64,000 bases of DNA. It comes from an uncultured Porphyromonadaceae bacterium. GTDB lineage: Bacteria > Bacteroidota > Bacteroidia > Bacteroidales > Muribaculaceae. Position 1 is the first letter of the stretch. Every line of letters starts with the position of its first letter. A program made the translations under genes and the position numbers. Under the pieces are notes generated by a model. It had not been told where the DNA came from, searched no databases, and saw nothing but the letters and a program-made list of their open reading frames with translations. The stretch is from positions 32,760-96,759 of the forward strand of contig URMS01000011.1 of assembly GCA_900548975.1 (NCBI GenBank), given 5' to 3'. This document shows positions 24,520 to 32,841 of this stretch, piece after piece.

Positions 24520-26727
24520 ATGAAAGCAATACATAAATATATAGCAGCGGCCGGTCTGCTCTGCTCGATGGCTCTGAGTTCGTGCGACGACGACTTCGCA
24601 CGTCCGCCGATTGTAGCCCCCGAGTCGCCGCTGGCGGGCATGGAGAACACCACCATCGCCCAGTTCAAAAACATGTACTGGCAGGACGCCAACAACTATG
24701 CCGCCTCGATAGGCAAGACTGTCGAAGGCAAGGACATCATCATCAAGGCACGCGTCATAAGCTCCGATGCCACCAGCTGCCTCTACCAGTACCTCTACGT
24801 GCAGGACGAGACAGGCGCCATGACCATAGCCGCCCGTCAGCTCAATTCGTCGACCAAGCTCGCCACCCAGTACGGCTACGGACAGGAAGTGTACATCAAC
24901 GCCACCGGCCTCTACGCAGGCCGCTATGCCGGCCTCTTCCAGATAGGCAGCAGCACCGACGGCAGCAGCACCACCTTCATCGACAACAGCGTGCTCCTGG
25001 AGCACGTGTCCGCCAACGGTCTGGGACAGCCCGATAAAATCGACCGCTACACCGTCACCATCCCCGAAATGACCGCCGCCCTCTCATCTACCGAGGAAAT
25101 AATGAAGTACCAGGCCCATGCAGTACGCATCGAGAACGTGCACTTCACCTCGCCGGGCCAGGCATTCATCCCCGTATCGGGTCAGGACGCGTCCATCACC
25201 TTCGCCGACGCCGACGGCAACACCATGATAATCCGCCTCAACCGCTACTGCACCTTCGGCAACACCAAGGTTCCCGGCGGCACTGGCACCATATCGGGTG
25301 AACTCGGTTTCTTCAACAACGTATGGCAGATGACCATCAACAACATCGACGACCTCGAAGGATTCGACTTCGACAACACCGATACCCCCGACACTCCCGA
25401 CGAGCCCACCGGCGAACCCGAAGGCGAAGGCACCGCCGCAAGCCCCTACAACAGCCTCAAGGCCTACGAAGTGACCAAGGCGCTCGCCGCCGACGCCACT
25501 ACCGAAAGCGAATACTATGTCAAGGGCAAGGTGAGCGCCATCAAGGAACTCAGCACTTCCTTCGGCAACGCCACATACTCCATCACCAGCGAAGGCACAT
25601 CGCAGGCATTCGACATATTCCGTGGCTACTACTTCAACGGCGACAAATTCACCGCCGAAGATCAGCTTAAGGTAGGCGACGAAGTGGTGGTATGCGGCAA
25701 GCTCGTAAACTTCAAGGGCAACACCCCGCAGATGGCCCAGGGCAGCCGGATTATCAGCATCAACGGCCAGGGCGGCAGCGAAACCCCCGACACTCCCGGC
25801 GACATCACCGCCGAAGGCGACGGCTCCGAGGCAAATCCCTACAACACTCTCGGCCTCCGCGCTCTCAATCCCACCAACACTCAGGAGGCCGTGGCCACAG
25901 GCGTATGGCTCAAGGGCTACATCGTAGGCTTTATGCCTACCGGCGGTACCTCGACCACTCTCGCCGGCACCACATTCGGCACAGCCGAAGCCGCCACCAC
26001 AAATATTGTGGTAGGCCCGACACCCGACTGCAAAGACGTCAATCTCTGCGTGGGCATACAGCTGCCTTCGGGCGCCGTACGCAACGCCCTCAACCTCTCG
26101 ACCAACCCCGGCAACCTCGGCAAGGCCGTGACCCTCAAGGGCGACGTGATGAAATACTGCGGCGGTCCCGGCCTCAAGAACACAAGCGCATACACCCTCG
26201 ACGGCCAGGGCGGCGACACCCCCGACACTCCGGTCGAAGGGCAGCTCTTCAGCAGCCTCTCGGATAAGGACGCCGCACTCTCCACCGGCTGGACCATCGA
26301 AAACGTAACCACCGGCGGCCTCGAGAACGTATGGAGCTGGAAGGTATACAACAACGCCGGCTATCTCAACGGCAGCGGCTTCGCCAACGGCGCCGCCACA
26401 GCCACCGAAGCCTACGCCATCTCGCCCGTAATCGACCTCACAGGCGCCACAGGCATAGCCATGAGCTTCGAGCATGCCGCCAAATTCCAGACCACTCTCC
26501 GCACCCTCTGCGGCGTAGTCGTACGCGAGGAAGGCGCCAAGGCATGGACCGCTCTCACCATCCCCACATGGCCCGAAGCCGGAGCATGGACATTCGCCGC
26601 CAGCGGCTCTATCAGCCTCGAGGCTTATGCCGGAAAGAAGATACAGATAGCCTTCAAGTACGCTTCGAGCGCCGACGGCGCCGACACCTGGGAAATCAAG
26701 AATCTCGTGATCACCGGCAAGAAATAA
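24520..26727 (+). CDS. DUF5689-type multi-OB-fold surface lipoprotein 1
   Basis: A 735-residue lipoprotein; the signal peptide ends ALSSC with Cys22, followed by an acidic DDD that may favour surface export. Domains: DUF5689-like (about 45-285, GKDIIIKARVISSDATS), module A (about 304-416, YYVKGKVSAIKELSTSFGNA), module B (about 432-562, WLKGYIVGFMPTGG and GDVMKYCGGPGLKNTS), and a C-terminal jelly-roll of the choice-of-anchor-J type (about 573-735). A and B resemble OB-fold domains such as those attached to secreted nucleases like YhcR; no catalytic motif is visible. It probably presents or binds ligand for the receptor upstream. Confidence 0.75.
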   Translation: MKAIHKYIAAAGLLCSMALSSCDDDFARPPIVAPESPLAGMENTTIAQFKNMYWQDANNYAASIGKTVEGKDIIIKARVISSDATSCLYQYLYVQDETGAMTIAARQLNSSTKLATQYGYGQEVYINATGLYAGRYAGLFQIGSSTDGSSTTFIDNSVLLEHVSANGLGQPDKIDRYTVTIPEMTAALSSTEEIMKYQAHAVRIENVHFTSPGQAFIPVSGQDASITFADADGNTMIIRLNRYCTFGNTKVPGGTGTISGELGFFNNVWQMTINNIDDLEGFDFDNTDTPDTPDEPTGEPEGEGTAASPYNSLKAYEVTKALAADATTESEYYVKGKVSAIKELSTSFGNATYSITSEGTSQAFDIFRGYYFNGDKFTAEDQLKVGDEVVVCGKLVNFKGNTPQMAQGSRIISINGQGGSETPDTPGDITAEGDGSEANPYNTLGLRALNPTNTQEAVATGVWLKGYIVGFMPTGGTSTTLAGTTFGTAEAATTNIVVGPTPDCKDVNLCVGIQLPSGAVRNALNLSTNPGNLGKAVTLKGDVMKYCGGPGLKNTSAYTLDGQGGDTPDTPVEGQLFSSLSDKDAALSTGWTIENVTTGGLENVWSWKVYNNAGYLNGSGFANGAATATEAYAISPVIDLTGATGIAMSFEHAAKFQTTLRTLCGVVVREEGAKAWTALTIPTWPEAGAWTFAASGSISLEAYAGKKIQIAFKYASSADGADTWEIKNLVITGKK

Positions 26728-26732
26728 TTTAC

Positions 26733-26868
26733 TCAACTTAGTTGAAGTGAATAAAGTCAAAAGAGTGAAAAGAGTTAAGATAACAGGTCCTTCACAACCG
26801 ATATCTTTCCTCCGGAAACCATTATCTTAACTTTTTAAACCTTTTACTTTTTCAACTATATTTTAAAG
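26733..26868. repeat. Intergenic inverted repeat (GTTAAGATAAT class)
   Basis: GAAAAGAGTTAAGATAACAG is mirrored by CCATTATCTTAACTTTTTAA. Positions 26819-26862 repeat the pyrimidine arm seen at 12289 and 13875 almost base for base. Located between the two lipoprotein genes. Confidence 0.7.
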
Positions 26869-26878
26869 TATATATACT

Positions 26879-29845
26879 ATGAAATTAAGACAATATATCG
26901 CGGGATTCGCAGCTCTGGCAGCACTGACATCGGTCACCACGGCCTGCCAGGACGATATCGACGCTCCCGCTATGGAAGTGCCTGTGGCCAAAAGCACTCC
27001 CAACACCACCATCGCCGAGCTCAAAGCCCGCTACTGGCAGGAGGCCGACAACTATGCCGCCACAATCGGCAATGCCGACAATCCCGAAGAGCGTACCGTG
27101 ATCCACGGCCGCGTAGTTTCGTCCGACGAGGCATCGAACGTATTCAAGAGCCTCGTAATTCAGGACGAGACAGCCGCACTGGCATTCTCCATCAACTCCT
27201 ATAACCTCTACCTCAACTACCGTGTGGGCCAGGAGATAGTGATGGACGTCACCGGCATGGAAATAGGCAAGTACAGCGGCCTTATGCAGATGGGCTCGAA
27301 AAGCTGGTACGACCGCGGCAACACATGGCAGATAAGCTTCATGGCGCCCGAGTACTTCAGCAGCCATGCCGAACTCAACGGCGTGCCCGATGCCGCCAAG
27401 GTCGACACCATCCAGGTGCCCTCGTTCAGCTACATCGGCACATCGCCCGAAGAGCAGCAGAAATGGCAGAGCCAGCTCGTATGCCTGCAGAACGTATCGT
27501 TCCAGGAAGGCGGCCAGGCCGTGTTCTCGAGCTATCACAGCTCGGGCGAGAACCGCGTTATCACCGATGCCAACGGCAACACCATGAACGTACGCACCTC
27601 GGGCTACTCCACATTCTGGAACACTACCCTGCCCGAAGGCAACGTCGATCTCACCGGTATACTCAGCTTCTTCAACAACGCATGGCAGTTCATCCTCATC
27701 GACGGCAACGCATGGAAGGCATCGCCCGAGCGTCCCGGCGCCAAGGACAATCCCTACTCCGTCGACGAAGCCGTACAGGCTCAGATCGACGGCATCACAG
27801 CTCAGGGATGGGTCAAGGGCTATATCGTGGGCGCTGTCGCTCCCGGCGTTGAGGACATCACCTCTGCCGACGACATCGAATGGGAAGCTCCCACAGTGCT
27901 CGCCAACACCCTGGTAATAGGCCAGACCCCCGAAACCCGCACCCTCGACCACGCTTTGGTGATATATCTCACCTCGGAATCGGCCTTCGAGCAGTACGGC
28001 AACCTCCGCGACAATCCCACTAACCTCGGCAAGCAGATACTCGTACACGGCACCCTGGCCAAATATCTCGGCACCTACGGCATCACCGGCAACAACGGCT
28101 CCACAAACACCTTCGAAATCGAGGGCGTAGAGGTTGGCGGCGGCGAAATAGCCGCCGGAGCCGGCACCAAGGAGTCGCCCTACAACGTTGCACAGGTTGT
28201 GGCTCTCAATCCCGGCAGCACCACCACAGCAGTTGAAACCGGAATATGGGTGAAAGGCTACATAGTAGGCTCCATGCCCACCGGCGGCAGCTCCACTACC
28301 CTCGCCGGCACATCTTTCGGCCTCACCGACGCCGCCACCACCAATATAGTGATAGGTCCGACAGCCGACTGCACCGACCCCTCCAAGTGCGTGGGCGTAC
28401 AGCTGCCTACAGGCACCATCCGCAACGCCCTCAACCTCTCGGCCAACCCCGGCAATCTCGGTAAGGTAGTGGCTCTGAAAGGCGATGTAATGAAGTACTG
28501 CGGCGGCCCCGGCATCAAGAACACAAGCGAATATGTGCTCGACGGCTCCACCACTCCCGACGTTCCCGCCGGTACTCCCGAAGGCGACGGCACCGCCGCC
28601 AGCCCCTACAACAGCGTCAAGGCCCTCGAGGTAGCGAAAGCTCTCGCTTCGGGCGCCACAACCGACGCCGACGTATATGTGAAAGGCAAAGTTTCCTCCA
28701 TCAAGGAACTCAGCACTTCCTTCGGCAACGCCACCTACTCCATCACAAGCGAAGGCACCAACGTGGCTTTCGACATTTTCCGCGGCTACTACTTCAACGG
28801 CGACAAATTCACCTCCGAAGACCAGCTCAAGGTAGGCGACGAAGTGGTGGTATGCGGCAAGCTCACCAACTATATGGGCAATACCCCGCAGATGGCCCAG
28901 GGCGGCAAGATTATCAGCATCAACGGCCAGGGCAGCGGCGACACACCCGTTACTCCGGGCGATGTCACCGCCGAGGGCGATGGTTCCGAATCCTCTCCCT
29001 ACAATACCGTAGCCCTGCGTGCACTCAACCCGACGAGCACCACTGTGGCCGTGGCAAGCGGCGTATGGCTCAAGGGCTACATCGTAGGCTCCATGCCTAC
29101 CGGCGGCAGCTCCACTACCCTCACAGGCACTTCTTTCGGCACAGCCGACGCCGCAACCACAAATATTGTGGTAGGCCCGACTCCCGACTGCAAGGACGTC
29201 AATCTCTGCGTGGGCATACAGCTGCCTACAGGCGATATCCGCAATGCCCTCAATCTCTCGGCCAATCCCGGTAACCTCGGCAGGGCCGTTACCCTCAAGG
29301 GCGACGTCATGAAATACTGCGGCGGTCCCGGCCTCAAAAACACCAGTGCCTATACCCTCGGCGAAGGTGGTACCACACCCGACAATCCCGATAAGCCCGA
29401 CGTACCCGATACACCCGATGTTCCTGTCAATCCGGGCGAAGCTGTCAATATCACTATCAGCCAGATTGCCGACGTTATTTCCGCTCCCGTGACAGTCAGC
29501 GGCTATACATTTACTGCCGACAAGGCTTCCGGTGCAACCGCTCCCGCCATCAACGGCACCACTCTGCGTCTCTACGCCGACAATACCTTCACCATCGCCG
29601 GTGCTTCCATGGCCAAAATAGTGTTCACGCTCAATACCTCGACAGGTTCCAGGCGCTACACCACTTTCACGCCCAATACCGGCACTGTGACAGAGCAGAA
29701 ATCTGACGACACAGCCATCACCTGGACAGGCTCTGCCACAAGCGTCACATTCACTGTCGGACACGACGCTACATTAGGCTCCGACGGCGCCTCAAAGCGC
29801 GGTCAGGTGCATATCTCTGACATAGCTGTTTACCCCGCGAACTAA
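26879..29845 (+). CDS. DUF5689-type multi-OB-fold surface lipoprotein 2
   Basis: A 988-residue paralogue of the preceding protein. The lipobox ends TTAC with Cys23, followed by QDDID. Order: DUF5689-like (about 40-275), a module-B relative (about 282-420, WVKGYIVGAVAPG), B (430-555), A (570-684), B again (699-830), and a C-terminal beta module (about 853-988, LRLYADNTFTIAGASMAKIV). The A and B modules are almost identical to those of the upstream gene, also at DNA level, implying recent duplication or gene conversion. The final beta module resembles the repeated beta modules of the secreted protein at 17333-19435. Function is inferred as extracellular ligand binding. A strong terminator follows. 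Confidence 0.75.
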   Translation: MKLRQYIAGFAALAALTSVTTACQDDIDAPAMEVPVAKSTPNTTIAELKARYWQEADNYAATIGNADNPEERTVIHGRVVSSDEASNVFKSLVIQDETAALAFSINSYNLYLNYRVGQEIVMDVTGMEIGKYSGLMQMGSKSWYDRGNTWQISFMAPEYFSSHAELNGVPDAAKVDTIQVPSFSYIGTSPEEQQKWQSQLVCLQNVSFQEGGQAVFSSYHSSGENRVITDANGNTMNVRTSGYSTFWNTTLPEGNVDLTGILSFFNNAWQFILIDGNAWKASPERPGAKDNPYSVDEAVQAQIDGITAQGWVKGYIVGAVAPGVEDITSADDIEWEAPTVLANTLVIGQTPETRTLDHALVIYLTSESAFEQYGNLRDNPTNLGKQILVHGTLAKYLGTYGITGNNGSTNTFEIEGVEVGGGEIAAGAGTKESPYNVAQVVALNPGSTTTAVETGIWVKGYIVGSMPTGGSSTTLAGTSFGLTDAATTNIVIGPTADCTDPSKCVGVQLPTGTIRNALNLSANPGNLGKVVALKGDVMKYCGGPGIKNTSEYVLDGSTTPDVPAGTPEGDGTAASPYNSVKALEVAKALASGATTDADVYVKGKVSSIKELSTSFGNATYSITSEGTNVAFDIFRGYYFNGDKFTSEDQLKVGDEVVVCGKLTNYMGNTPQMAQGGKIISINGQGSGDTPVTPGDVTAEGDGSESSPYNTVALRALNPTSTTVAVASGVWLKGYIVGSMPTGGSSTTLTGTSFGTADAATTNIVVGPTPDCKDVNLCVGIQLPTGDIRNALNLSANPGNLGRAVTLKGDVMKYCGGPGLKNTSAYTLGEGGTTPDNPDKPDVPDTPDVPVNPGEAVNITISQIADVISAPVTVSGYTFTADKASGATAPAINGTTLRLYADNTFTIAGASMAKIVFTLNTSTGSRRYTTFTPNTGTVTEQKSDDTAITWTGSATSVTFTVGHDATLGSDGASKRGQVHISDIAVYPAN

Positions 29846-29894
29846 TACACAACTGTCTTGACTCTTCCGTGAACGGAGAGTCGCCAACAAGCAA

Positions 29895-29944
29895 CCCCCG
29901 GGTGAGAAAGCCGACCGGCCCCTTCACCCGGGGGATTGTTTTTT
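29895..29944 (+). terminator. Intrinsic terminator of the TonB/lipoprotein operon
   Basis: CCCCCGGGTGA and TCACCCGGGGG form a perfect 11-pair stem (29895-29905 with 29924-29934), followed by ATTGTTTTTTC. Strong rightward terminator. Confidence 0.92.
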
Positions 29945-30061
29945 CAGGCGAAAACGAAATGTTTTGCCGCGAAAATGTTAAATTTCGGGTCGAAAGGCCT
30001 ATATTTAACAGTTATTAATATTTATTTTCAGTTTTTCAAACCATAATACCGAAATTGTTAG

Positions 30062-30195
30062 TATCTTTGCATCGGATTTAAAAGGGTTTACCCCGTTTAA
30101 ATTAGATTACGTTTTGTTAGACTCACAATATATACTTGAATTTTGGTTATGAGGGAGGTGCGTTACTGTGAAGTAGCGCACTTTCATTTTATTTC
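30062..30195 (+). ncRNA. Candidate small RNA: promoter box to hairpin terminator, no ORF
   Basis: A perfect -7 box TATCTTTG (30062-30069) is followed by about 90 bases with no convincing coding frame. Next comes GTGCGTTAC-TGTGAA-GTAGCGCAC, a nine-pair stem at 30158-30181, then TTTCATTTTATTT. No clear -33 box was found. With the operon terminator at 29895 and the leftward terminator at 30251, it explains the 450-base gap. I do not recognise the RNA family; it could instead be a decayed leader. Confidence 0.4.
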
Positions 30196-30250
30196 GCTTA
30201 ACCCTTTCCCCATCTATCTCTTGCTTGACCCTACTACAAAAAAAGCATAA

Positions 30251-30276
30251 AAAAGCCCGGCATATACCGGGCTTTT
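30251..30276 (-). terminator. Intrinsic terminator of the LRR protein gene
   Basis: AAAAGCCCGG-CATATA-CCGGGCTTTT, a ten-pair stem whose A/T ends supply a U-tract in both directions. It lies 20 bases after the stop codon of the leftward gene and closely resembles the terminator at 17281-17309. Confidence 0.9.
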
Positions 30277-30295
30277 AAACATTGTGTATTAAACC

Positions 30296-32572
30296 TTATT
30301 TCACGTATACCTTAGTGGCCTTGTTACCCTGACGGCGGATATAGAGTCCTGCCGAAGGATTGTCTACACGCACGCCCTGAAGATTGTAGTACTCTACCGG
30401 AGCATTTGCATCGGCCTCAACTCGGTCGATACCGCTCATACCGTTGTTGTAGTGGAGCACTATCTGCTCGTTTGCGGCATTGTAGGTCGACGACAGACGG
30501 AAGAGAGCCGCCGGTATTATCACATAGTAGTCTACGCCGTCCTCAAGAGTTATAGGCATGGCATAACCGTCGTATTCGTCGCCTGCGAATATCGAGAGGC
30601 TCGTACCGGATGTAGTTCCGCCTACAGCCCACCATTTCTCAACCGGTATTTCAGTACCGTCTACACTGCCCTTCATCACCTTTATATCAGCCAGCTTGGA
30701 CGACTGGAGATTCACCTTTTCGGCAAATGTGAAGCTGAGAGTGCCTATCTGCTCTATGGCCTCACCGTCGGCGGGAGAAACCGATGTTATTTCCACCTTG
30801 GGAGCCACATATTCGCCCATATAACTGATGGTCATAGCTTCGTTAAACGCACCCGACGCATCCTTGCAGATACCCTCGGGGATAATGACGAAGTACTGTT
30901 TGCCCTGTTCCATATTGAAAGGAGTGAGGAAACCGTCGTAGTCGGCAGGCCATACACGCAATTCGGTCTTGCTGTCGGAGGTCAGATACCATTCATCGAC
31001 AGAAATTGCAGTGCCTACAGGCACACCGGCAACGAGGCTGCCTTCGATAACCTTGACGGCCGGACGGGAATTCACAATGGTCATGTCAGCTGCGAAAGCC
31101 ATCGAAATGCCGTCGAAAGAACTTACCTTATCGTTTGCAGCAGGATAGATCTCTGTCGGGTAAACATGGGCAGCAAGACTTTCGTTGAAAGTGGAGAACA
31201 CACTCTTCCACAAAGAAGCCTTGTATGCGTCGGCAGCTCCGACGGGAATATTGCATACTGCCGAAGAAGAAATATTGAAGAATGCACTCTCGTCTACATC
31301 ATACCAGTCTTCTATTTCGGGGGGTGTCATACCCTCGCAGTTGACAGTAACAAGCGCCGTGCAGTTCCAAAACGCGCGCAGGCCAATATACGTCACACAT
31401 GCGGGAATAGTCACCGATACAAGAGATTCGCACTGGGCAAAAGCAGCCTCCTGTATCATAGGCATGGCCGGAGGAAGCACCACATTGGTGAGTTTGGTAC
31501 CGGCAAAGGCCTGTTCGCCTATAAAGACAAGGCTTTCGGGCATGTTGATTTCCGACAGTTGCGATTTGCAGAAAGCAAATCCGTCTATAGCGCGGAATTT
31601 ATTTCCTACTGTCACTTTCTTAATACCGGTGCGGTCGAATGCCTCGCCGCATATACCGATACACTCCGACGGAAGTGTAAGCTCGGTCTTTGTGCATTTT
31701 GCCGGGAAAGCCACCAGAAGGGTCTTGTCGGCATTATAGAGAACATCGTCTACGACGGTAAAGCTCTTGTTGGCCGAATCTACGGTGAATGTAGTGAGGT
31801 TAGTACCGGAGAAAGCGCCTGCCCCTATAGTTTCTACATTCTGTCCTATGTTAATCTGTGCCAAAGGAGCATCATAAAAAGCCTCTGCGCCGATTGTCGT
31901 GACACTCGAAGGAATATCAATAGAAGTCAGAGCCGTTCCAAAGAATGTGTTATCGCCGATAGTAACGAGTCCTTCGTTGAGTGTTACTTCAGCAAGAGAG
32001 GCACAACTGAGGAAAGCACTCTTACCAAGTACTTCGAGACCGGCAGGGAGAACGACCTTCGTCAGAGGCACCTTGTAGAAACAGCTCGGACCTATTTCCT
32101 TGAGGGTAGACGGGAATTCCACCGACGTCATATCGTCGCAACGGAAGAACGCACTGTCATCGATAAATTCAAGACCTTCGGGTAAGGACAGAGGTCCCAA
32201 CTTGGTATATCCGAAGGCATATCGTCCTATGCTCTTAAGACCTGTACCCCATTTTATTTCAGCAAGATTATCACAGTCGTAGAAACCCTGTCCCTTGATT
32301 TCGGTTACTGTGTTGGGCAGTTCCACCGATTTGACATTGCTCCAGTAGAATGCTTGTTCACCGATAGCCGACACAGTCAGTTGATCGCCCCCGATTTCCA
32401 CTGAGGCGGGAATCACAGCATTCAGAACTGTTTTGTCCGCTTTGCTCACCTCTGCCTCGGTGTCAGAAGTGGCGGTATAGGTTATACCGTCCAGTACAAC
32501 GGTATCGCCTACGGCTGCATAGCAAGTCGTGCCTGCAAACACGGCCAGAATAGAGAGTAAAGTTTTTTTCAT
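30296..32572 (-). CDS. Secreted BspA-type leucine-rich-repeat protein with sorting-like tail
   Basis: A 758-residue exported protein. It has a signal peptide (MKKTLLSILAVFAGTTCYA) and a BspA/LRR_5 solenoid of about 16 units at residues 60-450 (pattern LPxGLxxIGxxAFxxC). Two beta domains follow (about 490-610 and 620-720; VSPADGEAIEQIGTLSFTF resembles a bacterial Ig/SbsA type). The tail, VEYYNLQGVRVDNPSAGLYI then RRQGNKATKVYVK, differs from the protein at 17333-19435 at only a few positions. BspA-type proteins bind host matrix or other cells in related species; that role is inferred. AT-richer than most of the window. Confidence 0.85.
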   Translation of the reverse strand: MKKTLLSILAVFAGTTCYAAVGDTVVLDGITYTATSDTEAEVSKADKTVLNAVIPASVEIGGDQLTVSAIGEQAFYWSNVKSVELPNTVTEIKGQGFYDCDNLAEIKWGTGLKSIGRYAFGYTKLGPLSLPEGLEFIDDSAFFRCDDMTSVEFPSTLKEIGPSCFYKVPLTKVVLPAGLEVLGKSAFLSCASLAEVTLNEGLVTIGDNTFFGTALTSIDIPSSVTTIGAEAFYDAPLAQINIGQNVETIGAGAFSGTNLTTFTVDSANKSFTVVDDVLYNADKTLLVAFPAKCTKTELTLPSECIGICGEAFDRTGIKKVTVGNKFRAIDGFAFCKSQLSEINMPESLVFIGEQAFAGTKLTNVVLPPAMPMIQEAAFAQCESLVSVTIPACVTYIGLRAFWNCTALVTVNCEGMTPPEIEDWYDVDESAFFNISSSAVCNIPVGAADAYKASLWKSVFSTFNESLAAHVYPTEIYPAANDKVSSFDGISMAFAADMTIVNSRPAVKVIEGSLVAGVPVGTAISVDEWYLTSDSKTELRVWPADYDGFLTPFNMEQGKQYFVIIPEGICKDASGAFNEAMTISYMGEYVAPKVEITSVSPADGEAIEQIGTLSFTFAEKVNLQSSKLADIKVMKGSVDGTEIPVEKWWAVGGTTSGTSLSIFAGDEYDGYAMPITLEDGVDYYVIIPAALFRLSSTYNAANEQIVLHYNNGMSGIDRVEADANAPVEYYNLQGVRVDNPSAGLYIRRQGNKATKVYVK

Positions 32573-32791
32573 AAGCAGATAATTATGTGGAATGATGAAA
32601 TGATACGAATCTAATCGTTTTCAAAATTATACAAAAAATCGTTCGTTCGGCATACTTATATGTTAATAAATACAAAATTTATCTTTTTGCTATAAAAATG
32701 CTTTTATAACCACGTTCAACAAGTCTCTTTGCTATCAATATGCCGCAATAATATTACTTTGGTATAAACTGTGGTGAATAAAACATAAAAA

Positions 32792-32823
32792 TTTGGCTAA
32801 GACGCGGGCATTTCGTAATTTTG
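32792..32823 (+). promoter_or_regulatory. Promoter of meaB
   Basis: TTTG (32792-32795), exactly 20 bases, TAATTTTG (32816-32823). The predicted start lies about 14 bases before ATG 32842 and excludes an upstream TTG start. Confidence 0.85.
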
Positions 32824-32841
32824 GGTGTTAAACACACTGAC

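Noticed and set aside
26885..29764. A 959-codon open frame antisense to the second OB-fold lipoprotein gene
   Set aside because: Same mirror effect. The composition is repetitive because the sense gene is repetitive, and there is no signal peptide or recognisable fold.
29846..30295. tRNA or other known structured RNA in the gap
   Set aside because: No cloverleaf or CCA end could be drawn; only the hairpins already listed are present.
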